Below, in pieces: positions 34,094 through 41,943 of a stretch of DNA of 64,000 bases. Below the pieces are notes generated by a model. It was not told where the DNA came from and searched no databases. It saw nothing but the letters and a program-made list of their open reading frames with translations. This DNA is from Sphingomonas telluris. GTDB taxonomy: Bacteria; Pseudomonadota; Alphaproteobacteria; Sphingomonadales; Sphingomonadaceae. How positions within the stretch are numbered: the stretch's first letter is position 1; the number at the start of each line of letters is the position of its first letter. A program made the translations under genes and the position numbers. Location of the stretch: the NCBI RefSeq assembly GCF_022568775.1, contig NZ_JAKZHW010000002.1:818829-882828 (forward strand). Reading direction: 5' to 3'.

Positions 34094-34322
34094 CCGGTCA
34101 CCTATCGTGCACGGCCCTTAACTCACTCGGCGTGCGTCTAGAGCCTATTGGGTGAGTATGGCATGAGTCTTTGGGGCATCCCATCGAATGAAGTAGTCGT
34201 GGATCTCCGCGCAGTGGCGTAGGTCGCGGCACTGACGCCGCGGCATTTCTCTCGCACCTGCAATTTGGGCGAAGCAGCCCGGTCGGCGGGCAGAATTCCT
34301 GCTAAGTAATTGATTTGATTGT

Positions 34323-34378
34323 TGCCAGGCTGGTGGAGCTGAGGGGAACCGAACCCCTGACCTCTGCAGTGTAATTGC
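34323..34378 (-). other. 3'-end fragment of a tRNA-Ala or tmRNA gene (attachment-site remnant)
   Basis: The minus strand reads CACTGCAGAGGTCAGGGG, then TTCGGTTCCCCTCAGCTCC and ACCA. It has an intact T arm (AGGGG/CCCCT) and the acceptor 3' half, but no 5' half follows. It matches 51 of 56 bases at 52808-52863. Structural-RNA 3' ends duplicated like this are the usual scars of integrative elements. Confidence 0.65.
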
Positions 34379-34458
34379 TCGCCCCCAGGACGGAATCGCA
34401 GAAATCCGAGACTTTTCTGCGCCGATCTTAGCTGGAATCGAGCTAAATTCGCGCGTTT

Positions 34459-34478
34459 GCGATACCAGTGCGATACCA
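34459..34478 (+). repeat. 20-base direct repeat near the first attachment-like site
   Basis: GCGATACCA-GT-GCGATACCA is itself a doubled 9-mer and recurs exactly, in the same orientation, at 52727-52746. Both copies stand 60-80 bases from a tRNA/tmRNA 3'-end fragment, so they may be recombinase or excisionase arm sites. Confidence 0.55.
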
Positions 34479-34507
34479 AGGACGTGCCTCCGGCCGCGCC
34501 TGCACGT

Positions 34508-34530
34508 AATGTCCGTTTTCGACCGATTGC
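34508..34530. repeat. Short palindromic repeat, partial copy
   Basis: ATGTCCGTTTTCGACC is a partial copy of the family TGTCCGCTTTCGACCCAAAGCGGACA and the leftmost one in the window. Confidence 0.5.
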
Positions 34531-34535
34531 AGAGA

Positions 34536-35225
34536 CTACTTGCCCAGCGCTCCAAGCACCGCCTTCAGTGATTCTGGATGGCTCACCAACTCATTGTGCG
34601 GGCATGTCACTTCGACCTGTTCGTCGGTCTCCTTCAACGTCCCGCTGGCGCTCGCTGGAGCGACAATGCCGTCCTCCGATGACCAAATCGCAACGGTGCG
34701 CATCGATGGCTTTTTTTCGGGCGCAATCTGAACCGGCGGGTGATCGACATCATGGTCGTTCACGGCCTCGTAAGGCTTCCACGCGTTGTTATCGCGTAGT
34801 CCATGAGAGAAGGGGGTCCCGAGCGTGATTATCGCTTCAAGACTTTCAGGCCGGCGCTTCGCCGCTTCGCGCGCGTAAAGACCGCCCAAACTCCAGCCAA
34901 TTAGTACGAGCCTCTCGCCAGTGGCCTCGGCAAGGTGGTCGATGCGATTGATCAGACCTTCGAACTTGCGCCTGCGAGCTCCCACGTTGAAGCCCTGCCC
35001 CCAGCCCCAAGTGCGGTGACCCGCAGCGCGAAGTGCACGGCGGAGTGGCAGAGTTGCCGCGTCTGGCGTCAGAAAGCCCGAGATAACGATCACGGCGCGT
35101 TTCCTGCCTGGTAAGCGCGTTCTAGGGTAGCGGCGCAATTGGGCTGCGAGGAGCCGCGTGGCGGCCGGCGCCTCTCTCAAGAGCTTCCTCCAGGAGGGTC
35201 GGCGAGTATCCAGAGATCCGGTCAT
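34536..35225 (-). CDS. Alpha/beta-hydrolase (lipase/esterase-like)
   Basis: A 229-residue hydrolase. AVIVISGFLTPDAATLPLRR is the first core strand and oxyanion region. The nucleophile elbow is LVLIGWSLGGLYAREAAKR. A likely acid is in VAIWSSEDGIVAPAS, and the catalytic His is in VEVTCPHNELVSHPESL. There is no signal peptide. It resembles small triacylglycerol-lipase or PGAP1-like hydrolases. The start at 35225 (MTGSLDTRRPSW) is likelier than the ATG four codons earlier. It is the first gene inside the putative island. Confidence 0.8.
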   Translation of the reverse strand: MTGSLDTRRPSWRKLLREAPAATRLLAAQLRRYPRTRLPGRKRAVIVISGFLTPDAATLPLRRALRAAGHRTWGWGQGFNVGARRRKFEGLINRIDHLAEATGERLVLIGWSLGGLYAREAAKRRPESLEAIITLGTPFSHGLRDNNAWKPYEAVNDHDVDHPPVQIAPEKKPSMRTVAIWSSEDGIVAPASASGTLKETDEQVEVTCPHNELVSHPESLKAVLGALGK

Positions 35226-35400
35226 AGCTGCGCCCAACCGGTAGGACGCGGAACGGTTCCTACTGATTGTATTGCGTCTTTGGGGAGGAGCTCCCGCCTT
35301 CTACCGTGCCTGCAGCTGGAAATAATGGCAGCTTTCCACGCCATTCCAGGCATTAGAGCCATTTGAAGCCACTTCAGCCCTGCAGGCGCTGTCAACGGCG

Positions 35401-35844
35401 ACTATCGTGCGCATCCCGCACGGCGCGGTTCGAGAAGCGGCAGCGATGTTCCCCGCGCTCGCAGAGGCACTGTGGAGAGACTGCATGGTGGACGCCTCGA
35501 TCCTGGCGCAGTGGGTCGTGAACGTAGGTCGCAGAGACGCGCGGGCCAGGATTGCCCATGTATTGTGCGAGATCGCGACACGTCTTGGCGCGGGCCCAGC
35601 CAAAGGCGAGATCATGTTCCCGTTCCCGGTGACCCAGATGCAGTTGGCAGACATCACCGGCCTCACTGCCGTTCACGTGAATCGCACGCTTCAAGGCCTT
35701 CGCCGAGAGCGCCTTGCTGACATCAAGCACAATGCCTGCATTTACGACTGGGATGCCTTGGCGGAAGCGGGCGACTTTGATGCTGCCTACCTGCAGACGG
35801 ATGTAAGCCCGCAGAAGAGACTTCCGTTCGCGCAGGCTAGCTAA
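35401..35844 (+). pseudogene. Truncated Crp/Fnr-family regulator (DNA-binding half only)
   Basis: The frame gives the family's helix and DNA-binding domain: VRIPHGAVREAAAMFPALAE, ALWRDCMVDASILAQWVVNV, GRRDARARIAHVLCEIATRL and the recognition helix LADITGLTAVHVNRTLQGLR. A stop upstream leaves at most about 170 codons, whereas the family is about 240 and begins with a cyclic-nucleotide-binding-like domain, which is missing. A GTG at 35407 could still express a fragment. The loss sits near the left edge of the accessory region. Confidence 0.7.
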
Positions 35845-35876
35845 GCGGCTCGTGCATCGCTTCCAATTCCTACCGG

Positions 35877-35899
35877 TATGTCCGCTTTCCACCCAAAGA
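35877..35899. repeat. Short palindromic repeat copy
   Basis: TATGTCCGCTTTCCACCCAAAG belongs to the repeat family found only right of 34.5 kb. It lies between the regulator fragment and the zinc-ribbon gene. Confidence 0.6.
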
Positions 35900-35978
35900 A
35901 GCGCCTCGTCGCTAACCCACGTTCGAGACTCCCGGCTGCGATGGTGCGAAGGGTCGGGCACCATCTCGGGGCTGAATT

Positions 35979-36167
35979 ATGCGGATAGAACTGAACTGCG
36001 CGAGCTGTGGCGGCAACCGCTTCTCTCTCGATCAAGGTAACTCTGATCGATCGCTCATCATCTGTGAGGACTGCGGCCACGAAGTAGGGACCCTGGCCGA
36101 ACTCAAGCAGATGGTTGCGAAAGAGGTGCTAAAGCGTACGAAGGTCATCCACGAGCGTGGTGAATGA
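35979..36167 (+). CDS. Small zinc-ribbon protein
   Basis: A 62-residue protein: IELNCASCGGNRFSLDQGNS, then LIICEDCGHEVGTLAELKQM. The two CxxC pairs form a zinc ribbon, followed by one helix. It is similar in layout to small enterobacterial zinc-ribbon proteins of unknown role. It is followed 9 bases later by another small gene on the same strand. Confidence 0.75.
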   Translation: MRIELNCASCGGNRFSLDQGNSDRSLIICEDCGHEVGTLAELKQMVAKEVLKRTKVIHERGE

Positions 36168-36176
36168 GGGGGCCGG

Positions 36177-36347
36177 GTGAAACTATATCGTATCAACAAG
36201 TTGACGAAGCTCGGGGGGCTTGTGCTCAAGAAGAAGCACGTACTCGCGAAATCCGATAGGGAGGCCGTGCAACAGGCTGCCGACAGCCCGGACTGCCCTG
36301 TTTGCGAGGTTCTCAAAGACGGCGAACCGGTAGGGTCCATCGTCTGA
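36177..36347 (+). CDS. Small hypothetical protein (GTG start)
   Basis: 56 residues: MKLYRINKLTKLGGLVLKKK, then HVLAKSDREAVQQAADSPDC and PVCEVLKDGEPVGSIV. It has a GAGGGGG ribosome binding site before the GTG. One CxxC pair (DCPVC) is present. It follows the zinc-ribbon gene closely, so the two are probably cotranscribed. Codon use and the regular helix-then-strand layout suggest a real gene. Confidence 0.6.
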   Translation: MKLYRINKLTKLGGLVLKKKHVLAKSDREAVQQAADSPDCPVCEVLKDGEPVGSIV

Positions 36348-36348
36348 G

Positions 36349-36519
36349 TCAGTCGCCGCCGTCTTCACGCTCCTGACGATGGCGGCGCAGCATCTTGTCG
36401 GATTCGCCTACAAGGCGCTCGGTCTCGGAAATGCTTTCACGCAGGGCCTCCTGACTTTCCTCCACCTCGCGCGCATGGCGCTCCCGCCGCTCAGCCCGTT
36501 CATGCTTGTTCTCGCTCAT
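36349..36519 (-). CDS. Small charged coiled-coil protein
   Basis: 56 residues: MSENKHERAERRERHAREVE, then ESQEALRESISETERLVGES and DKMLRRHRQEREDGGD. It is almost entirely charged and predicted to be one long helix. It ends 1 base from the convergent 36177-36347 gene. Such short Glu/Arg helical proteins are common hypothetical genes in sphingomonads (recollection, not checked). Confidence 0.6.
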   Translation of the reverse strand: MSENKHERAERRERHAREVEESQEALRESISETERLVGESDKMLRRHRQEREDGGD

Positions 36520-36564
36520 CGATGGTTCAACGCATCATCCCCACGGCAGTTCACCGGAACGGCT

Positions 36565-36640
36565 AACGTCTGTTTTCCACCCAAGCTTGCCATAAGCTTC
36601 GCGTTTGCTTTCAACCCAAGGCAGACATTAGTCTGACGTT
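36565..36640. repeat. Two diverged palindromic repeat copies
   Basis: AACGTCTGTTTTCCACCC at 36565 and GCTTTCAACCCAAGGCAGAC at about 36606 are two degenerate copies of the intergenic repeat, just upstream of the S9 peptidase gene. Confidence 0.5.
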
Positions 36641-36728
36641 GTCATTCGCCAGGTTGGCAGCACGGTCGCTCGCCATTGACGGCAGCCGGGGTCCCTCTAC
36701 TCTCGCTAGAAGCGCAGGGGGCTCGCGG

Positions 36729-38819
36729 ATGTTGAGGACTTACGTAGCTGCACTATTGCTGGCAGTCCCGGCCGCTGCAGCGACGCGGCCGTTCACCGCC
36801 AAGGACCTGGCTTCGATCGAGCGGGTGTCAGCGCCCAGCATTTCCCCTGACGGCCGCTACGTGGCCTATGCGCTGCGAACTACCGACTGGGATGGCAACA
36901 AGGGCGTTAATGCCCTGAATGTCATCGATCTCCAAGGAGACACGACCAAGCCGCTGGCGCTGCTCAGCAACGAGAAGGCTGGACCTGGCGCGAGTTGGTC
37001 GAGCGATGGGCGCTGGCTGTATTTCATCTCGGGCAAGTCCGGATCGGCGCAGGTTTGGCGCTCAAGTGCCGATGGCTCAGTCAGGCAACAGTTGACCTCA
37101 TTCCCGATCGACGTCGCGGCCTTCAAGCTCGCACCCGATGGGCGCACGCTGATTGTTGCCGCGAGCGTGTACCCCGACTGCCCAACGCTAGCCTGCACCA
37201 AGGATCGCGCCGATGCTAAAGCGAAGGCAAAAGGCAGCGGTCTCGAGATCAAGACGGAGCCCCGATTTTGGGACTCTTATCTCGACCAGACAGTGCTCAA
37301 CCTTTTCCGCGTCGACGTCGGCGAACCCGGCGCTCCGGCCGAGGGCACCGCGCTTATCAAGGGCTTCACGGCCGACGTGCCGGCCGACGGCGACAGTGGG
37401 GCGATAACTCTCTCGCATGACGGCCGAACGGTCTATTTCGCCAGCCGCGATCCAGCGAGCGATCGCGGCGGCGGCAATTCCTTTTCGAAAATTTATGTTG
37501 TCGCCGCCGACGGAAAAACGGCGCCGCGCCTGCTGATCGATCGCGCCGGCACTTCGTTCTCCTCGCCAGCGGTATCTCCGGATGGGCGAAGTCTCGCCTA
37601 TGTCGCGGTTACCGGACCGCTCTTCAGCTTCGCCCGGACGGCCGTCATGCTGATGGATCTAAGGTCAGGCAAAACGCGCGAAGTCGCGCCCGGCTTCGAT
37701 GCGGCTCTGGGCGCCATCGCCTGGTCGGCCGACGGCAAGAGCCTGCTGGCGACGGGTCAGGAGCGTGGCCAGGCGCCTCTTTATCGTATCGACCTGGCAA
37801 GCAACACGGTCACCAAGTTCAGCGGTGAAGGAGTGGTAAGCGCTTTTGACAGCGCCGGCGAATCAACTGTGTTCATCCGAGACACGCTCGGCTCCCCACA
37901 ACAATTGTTCGTGCAGCAGGGGGCGGCGGCCCCGCGCCAGCTCACAAATGCCGGCGCTTCCATTCTATCAGTCACGCCTCTCAGCCCGTCCGAGCAGTTC
38001 AGCTTCGCCGGTTGGAATGGCGAAACGGTCTACGGCTACATCACGAAGCCGTACGGTTTCGTCGAAGGTCGGAAATATCCGGTCGCCTTCCTGATCCATG
38101 GCGGCCCTCAAAGCTCGTTCAGCAATGCTTGGAGTTACCGCTGGAACCCACAAGTGTGGGCCGGCATGGGCTATGCTGTGGTCACTGTCGATTTCCATGG
38201 CTCGACCGGCTACGGCGAGAAGTTCGCCCAATCGATCACCGGCCATTGGGGCGACCGTCCGCTAGAAGACTTGCAGAAGGGCTGGGCCCACGCCCTCGCG
38301 AATTTTGCCTATTTGGACGGGAGCCGCGCTTGCGCCCTGGGGGGCTCTTACGGCGGCTATATGATCAACTGGATTGCTAGCCAGTGGAGCGACCCCTGGA
38401 AGTGCCTGGTTAATCACGCCGGTGTGTTCGATGTACGCTCGCAGGCGTGGGTCATGGATGTGGGCTCCTTCGTGGATGTCCAGTTTGGGTCGACGGGCAA
38501 CATCGCTGACTGGGAGGGATTTAACCCCGCCGTTTTCTCAAATCGGTGGAAGAAGCCAATGCTGGTTGTGCACGGAGGCAAAGACTTCCGAGTGCCGACC
38601 GAGCAGGGCATCGCGGCCTACAACGCTGCGCGGCGCGCAGGCGTGCCCACGGAGCTGTTAGTATTTCCCGACGAAAACCATTGGGTTTTGAAACCTCAGA
38701 ACTCAGTCCAATGGTATCGGAAGGTGGAGGATTGGATGGACCGCTGGACGGGCAACGTTCCACCAACGGAGGCGAGGCAAGCTTCGTCTGAGACTGCCGA
38801 CGCGACGCATCGCAACTAG
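36729..38819 (+). CDS. S9-family prolyl oligopeptidase-like serine peptidase (exported)
   Basis: A 696-residue peptidase with signal peptide (LRTYVAALLLAVPAAAATRP). The N-terminal seven-bladed propeller has TolB/WD40-like repeats (SPDGRYVAYALRTTDWDGNK, LSHDGRTVYFASRDPASDRG). The C-terminal alpha/beta-hydrolase holds the nucleophile in ALGGSYGGYMINWIASQW (Ser near 540), Asp near 619 (VVHGGKDFRVPTEQ) and His near 651 (PDENHWVLKPQNSVQWY). It is an acylaminoacyl/dipeptidyl-peptidase type enzyme acting in the periplasm. The ATG at 36729 is chosen because the signal peptide starts there; the frame is open 30 codons further up. Confidence 0.92.
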   Translation: MLRTYVAALLLAVPAAAATRPFTAKDLASIERVSAPSISPDGRYVAYALRTTDWDGNKGVNALNVIDLQGDTTKPLALLSNEKAGPGASWSSDGRWLYFISGKSGSAQVWRSSADGSVRQQLTSFPIDVAAFKLAPDGRTLIVAASVYPDCPTLACTKDRADAKAKAKGSGLEIKTEPRFWDSYLDQTVLNLFRVDVGEPGAPAEGTALIKGFTADVPADGDSGAITLSHDGRTVYFASRDPASDRGGGNSFSKIYVVAADGKTAPRLLIDRAGTSFSSPAVSPDGRSLAYVAVTGPLFSFARTAVMLMDLRSGKTREVAPGFDAALGAIAWSADGKSLLATGQERGQAPLYRIDLASNTVTKFSGEGVVSAFDSAGESTVFIRDTLGSPQQLFVQQGAAAPRQLTNAGASILSVTPLSPSEQFSFAGWNGETVYGYITKPYGFVEGRKYPVAFLIHGGPQSSFSNAWSYRWNPQVWAGMGYAVVTVDFHGSTGYGEKFAQSITGHWGDRPLEDLQKGWAHALANFAYLDGSRACALGGSYGGYMINWIASQWSDPWKCLVNHAGVFDVRSQAWVMDVGSFVDVQFGSTGNIADWEGFNPAVFSNRWKKPMLVVHGGKDFRVPTEQGIAAYNAARRAGVPTELLVFPDENHWVLKPQNSVQWYRKVEDWMDRWTGNVPPTEARQASSETADATHRN

Positions 38820-38823
38820 TCGG

Positions 38824-38977
38824 CTGCTTCGACCCATCCGAATTCACCCTTGCTGATTTCGTCGCGGACGGCGGACCCACGATCAAGGCGGTGGGGCCAG
38901 GGATAGCGGTGAACTCGAACGGCCCGGGCCAGACCGCTTCAGTCCAGGTGCGCGAGTTCCGCATCTATACGAAGTAG
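38824..38977 (+). pseudogene. Degraded gene remnant (C-terminal fragment)
   Basis: The frame reads CFDPSEFTLADFVADGGPTI, then KAVGPGIAVNSNGPGQTASV and QVREFRIYTK before a stop. It looks like the end of a secreted beta-sandwich protein but has no start or N-terminus. It directly follows the S9 peptidase stop in another frame. The parent family is not identified. Confidence 0.35.
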
Positions 38978-39066
38978 TCGCCGAGGACTTCGCAACAGTT
39001 GGGGTATAAAACATTCAGCTCGAGTTGACGCCAGGAAACCTCTCGCGAGCAGTGTCTGCTTCCCAG

Positions 39067-39124
39067 TCGAAGCTGCCATCACGCCCCTAGTGGCAGGAAT
39101 GGGTCGAAAGCGGACATTGGCTAG
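39067..39124. repeat. Palindromic repeat pair
   Basis: TGGCAGGAATGGGTCGAAAG followed by CGGACATTGG joins the two halves seen across the family. A half copy (CGAAGCTGCCATCACG) precedes it. It overlaps the end of the OhrR-like gene by a few bases. Confidence 0.65.
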
Positions 39125-39555
39125 CTGCCAGCAAGCGCGTCACGCAGCTCGCGAACTTGGCCGTTGAGCTTCGTCAACTGATCCGGGGTGAGGCCTGAGC
39201 GCTCCAGCAACGCGTCCGTCAGACAAACCGTCTTCTCATTCAGCGAGCGTCCTTTTGCAGTCAGGCTGACGATCACCTGGCGCTCGTCCTTGGGATTGCG
39301 CTCTCGCGTCAAAAGTCCGGCAGCCTCCAGCCTCTTCACCAACGGAGTGATCGTGCTGGATTCCAGGGACAGACGGTCAGCGATTGAAGAGACGGGTAGC
39401 CCATCCTGCTCCCATAATGTGCTAAGGACGAGATACTGCGGGTACGTCAGGCCGAGGGGGTCCAGCATCGGCTTGTAGGTGCGGTTCACGGCGATCGACG
39501 CCGCGTAGAGCGAAAAGCAAAGTTGGGAGTCGAGGGGGAGCTTGTTCGGCTTCAT
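39121..39555 (-). CDS. ohrR: MarR-family regulator, OhrR-like (organic peroxide sensor)
   Basis: A 144-residue winged-helix regulator. LDSQLCFSLYAASIAVNRTY carries the N-terminal redox Cys position of OhrR. LTYPQYLVLSTLWEQDGLPV, then SIADRLSLESSTITPLVKRL, is the recognition helix, and RNPKDERQVIVSLTAKGRSL is the wing. OhrR represses peroxide-inducible genes until its Cys is oxidised. It is divergent from an alpha/beta-hydrolase with palindromic sites between, so it probably controls itself and that gene. The usual ohr partner is absent. Confidence 0.82.
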   Translation of the reverse strand: MKPNKLPLDSQLCFSLYAASIAVNRTYKPMLDPLGLTYPQYLVLSTLWEQDGLPVSSIADRLSLESSTITPLVKRLEAAGLLTRERNPKDERQVIVSLTAKGRSLNEKTVCLTDALLERSGLTPDQLTKLNGQVRELRDALAGS

Positions 39556-39577
39556 GATGGTTTCCGGTCACTTATAT

Positions 39578-39641
39578 ATTGCGATAAGTATTGTCTTGAC
39601 AAGAGATTCCGTCGTGTAGTAGCGGACATTTATCGCGATAA
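39578..39641. promoter_or_regulatory. OhrR/MarR operators and divergent promoters
   Basis: TTATCGCGATAA at 39630-39641 is a perfect 12-base palindrome. ATTGCGATAA at about 39579 matches 9 of 10 bases of its half. They flank TTGACA (39596-39601). On the minus strand TTGTCA and TATATA spaced 18 bases could form the ohrR promoter. Such paired palindromes between divergent genes are typical of MarR autoregulation. Confidence 0.65.
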
Positions 39642-39670
39642 CTATTATCGTGCCCAAAAGGAGATTAGAT

Positions 39671-40372
39671 GTGACCGACAAGACCGTAAGCATCGTCCTC
39701 GTTCATGGTGGTTTCGTCGACGGTTCCGGCTGGCAGGGCGTCCACGAGGTCCTCACCAACAACGGATACGAAGTGATCGTCGCGCAAAATCCGACCCTTT
39801 CGCTGGCCGACGATGTGGCCGTCACTCGACGAGCGATTGCTGCCGCAAAGCATCCGGTCGTATTGGTGGGCCACTCCTACGGCGGCGTCGTGATCACCGA
39901 GGCCGGAAATGATCCGAAGGTCGCTTCGCTTGCCTACATCGCCGCCTTCGCACCCGATGCAGGTGAATCAGTCGAAACGCTCATCGCCAACCCGCCGCCG
40001 GGTGCAGCAGTGCCGCCAATCCTTCCTCCCCAGGACGGCTTCCTCATGCTGGACAAGGCGAAGTTCGCCGGCTCCTTCGCCGCCGACGTTGATCCATCGA
40101 CTGCCCGGTTCATGGCAGACTCACAGGTTCCCTGGGGCGTCGAAGCGCTTGCCGGCAAGGTGACGGCTCCTGCGTGGAAATCGAAGCCGAGCTTCTATCT
40201 CGTGGCGAGCGACGACCACATGATTCCGCCTCCTGCGCAGCGGGCGATGGCGGAACGTGCGGGCGCCCAGGTGACCGAGACGTCCGGCAGCCACGCGATC
40301 TACGTGTCGAAACCAGCTGAGATTGCCCGGCTGATCGAGCAGGCCGCTGAGCAGTCGGTCGAAGTTGCCTAA
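39671..40372 (+). CDS. Alpha/beta-hydrolase (salicylate-esterase/EstC-like)
   Basis: A 233-residue hydrolase: VSIVLVHGGFVDGSGWQGVH, the nucleophile PVVLVGHSYGGVVITEAG, and the acid and base region FYLVASDDHMIPPPAQRAM with ETSGSHAIYVSKPAEIA. The GTG at 39671 has AGGAG 8 bases upstream; the ATG 21 bases earlier lies before that site and is rejected. Similar proteins in Alphaproteobacteria are placed under MarR control. It is transcribed away from the OhrR-like gene and is its likely target. Confidence 0.87.
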   Translation: MTDKTVSIVLVHGGFVDGSGWQGVHEVLTNNGYEVIVAQNPTLSLADDVAVTRRAIAAAKHPVVLVGHSYGGVVITEAGNDPKVASLAYIAAFAPDAGESVETLIANPPPGAAVPPILPPQDGFLMLDKAKFAGSFAADVDPSTARFMADSQVPWGVEALAGKVTAPAWKSKPSFYLVASDDHMIPPPAQRAMAERAGAQVTETSGSHAIYVSKPAEIARLIEQAAEQSVEVA

Positions 40373-40565
40373 ATCGTTGCGGGTGGCTGGCTTCGGCTAG
40401 TCACCCGCCTTTCGAAGATCCCTGATGGATGTTCCGTGCTGTCTTGTGGCGCGGCAGGTGCCTGTTCCTCGTCCCAGCGGCACGGACTCAATTGATTTTT
40501 GTATCGTGGCGGGGTCGGTTTTGGCCGGCTCCGGTCTTCCTACAACGCGAAGTGGAGAAACGACA

Positions 40566-41017
40566 ATGTACCATACGATCGTGCGCCGCCAGGTACGTAA
40601 GATATTTGCCGGCCTCAGCCGGGGCGACTGGGAGTCCGCCTTGGCGGGTATGGCCGAACGGTTCGAGCATATCTTCCCGGGCCAGCATGCGTTGGGCGGG
40701 ACGAGGCATACCAAGCAAGGACTGCGTGCGTGGTGCGCCTGTATAGCGTACATCCCGAGTTGCGGTTTGCGATAAAGCACATCGCTTCGAGTGGTGCCCC
40801 ATGGGATACAACAGCAGTCGTCGAGTGGCGTGACTATGCAGTTATGGCTGATGGTGACAGGTCGTACGTCAATGATGGTGTTCACATCATTCGCTTGAAG
40901 TGGGGCAAGATCGTAAGCCTGCATCCGTATCTCGATACGCAGAAATATGCGGCGGCGCTCCACAGACTTGCCGGAACCGGATTTGTGGAAGCTGCAGCGT
41001 CTCCGATCGAAGATTGA
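40566..41017 (+). pseudogene. Frameshifted SnoaL/NTF2-like protein
   Basis: Two overlapping frames give one protein. The first is MYHTIVRRQVRKIFAGLSRG, then DWESALAGMAERFEHIFPGQ and up to TKQGLRAW. The second resumes RLYSVHPELRFAIKHIASSG, then PWDTTAVVEWRDYAVMADGD and HIIRLKWGKIVSLHPYLDTQ. The joint near 40730 fits loss of one base. The whole would be an NTF2-like fold of about 150 residues. Either the gene is broken or the base is a sequencing error. Confidence 0.7.
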
Positions 41018-41082
41018 TCTCGGCTTGGCGCGGAGCGCGGATAAATCCCCCACGCTTCGCGCCGACTCACTTCTCAACCTGC

Positions 41083-41116
41083 AATGTCCGCTTTGGGTCG
41101 GAAGGTGCCACTACGT
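41083..41116. repeat. Palindromic repeat copy
   Basis: AATGTCCGCTTTGGGTCGGA followed by AGGTGCCACTACG joins the two half types of the family. Confidence 0.6.
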
Positions 41117-41268
41117 AAGCAACCGGGAATGAGTGGACCGCTGAATAGCAACCCAGATTTGCACGACGTGGCTCAAGCAAACTGCTATTTCTCTCGCCTT
41201 CGAGCAGCCTTGCAGAGGTTGGTCGCGGTGCCGGTAGCGTTGAGTGTCAACCTGAGCGGGAGGCGGCC

Positions 41269-41838
41269 ATGGTAAAACCTGTGAAGTTCGCGCACGTCGT
41301 TTATCAAACGCGACGCTTCGATGAGATGATTGCTTGGTACCGCCACGTCTTCGAAGCGGAGGTGGTTTACCAAAACCCAGCTCTCGCTTTTCTTACGTAC
41401 GACGACGAACACCATCGCTTCGCGTTCGCCAACCTGGACATCCTGAAGCCCGGGGCAACCTCCCGCGATGATCGCGGTGAGATTGGCGTCAACCACGTCG
41501 CCTACACATACCAGAATGCAGGAGAACTGCTCGAGACCTATGCCCGACTAAAACGCGCCGGGATCACCCCATATTGGCCGGTCCATCACGGAACTACGAT
41601 GTCACTCTACTATGCCGACCCGGACGGAAATCGAATGGAGTTCCAAGTAGACGTCGGAACGGTTGAGGAGGCGACGGCGCTCATGCGAACACCGGCATTC
41701 GCGTCCAATCCAGTGGGCGTTGCGTACGATCCGGATGCGCTGCTCGCCCGCTTTGAAGGTGGAGAGCGAGGGGAGAGCTTGCTCGTCATGCCAGCCGGAC
41801 CGCCCTCGCCGATCCCTGCGGCGCACGGGATGACCTGA
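41269..41838 (+). CDS. VOC-family extradiol dioxygenase-like protein
   Basis: A 189-residue vicinal-oxygen-chelate protein. Metal ligands are probably His in VKFAHVVYQTRRFDEMIAWY, His in GEIGVNHVAYTYQNAGELLE and Glu in LYYADPDGNRMEFQVDV. The module is one paired betaalphabetabetabeta unit with a long C-terminal tail. This resembles single-domain biphenyl-diol or catechol dioxygenases, or glyoxalase-like proteins. An aromatic ring-cleavage substrate is possible but not shown. It is isolated between repeat copies. Confidence 0.8.
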   Translation: MVKPVKFAHVVYQTRRFDEMIAWYRHVFEAEVVYQNPALAFLTYDDEHHRFAFANLDILKPGATSRDDRGEIGVNHVAYTYQNAGELLETYARLKRAGITPYWPVHHGTTMSLYYADPDGNRMEFQVDVGTVEEATALMRTPAFASNPVGVAYDPDALLARFEGGERGESLLVMPAGPPSPIPAAHGMT

Positions 41839-41852
41839 CCGAGCCGCCCCTC

Positions 41853-41919
41853 GATGGCAGCAATGGGTCGAAAGCTGCCACTACGCTAATGGCAAGAATG
41901 GGTCGAAAGCTGCCATTAG
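41853..41919. repeat. Tandem pair of palindromic repeats
   Basis: GGCAGCAATGGGTCGAAAGC (then TGCCACTACGCTAAT) and GGCAAGAATGGGTCGAAAGC (then TGCCATTAG) are two near-identical units in direct orientation, between convergent genes. Confidence 0.75.
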
Positions 41920-41943
41920 CACTGGGCCTTCTGCACCTTCATT

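Larger units (their letters stand above)
34094..34535. other. Gene-free 442-base junction region
   Basis: No credible coding region. It holds the tRNA/tmRNA 3'-end fragment at 34323-34378, the 20-base motif at 34459-34478 and the first palindromic repeat copy at about 34508. The frames on the minus strand cross the structural-RNA fragment and look spurious. Confidence 0.6.

Noticed and set aside
38521..38964. 147-codon minus-strand frame crossing the S9 peptidase end
   Set aside because: It is the antisense shadow of a well-supported peptidase and contains no motif.
40397..41077. 226-codon minus-strand frame
   Set aside because: It lies opposite the NTF2-like pseudogene, whose frames match a known fold. 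The minus frame is low in typical structure and has no family resemblance.
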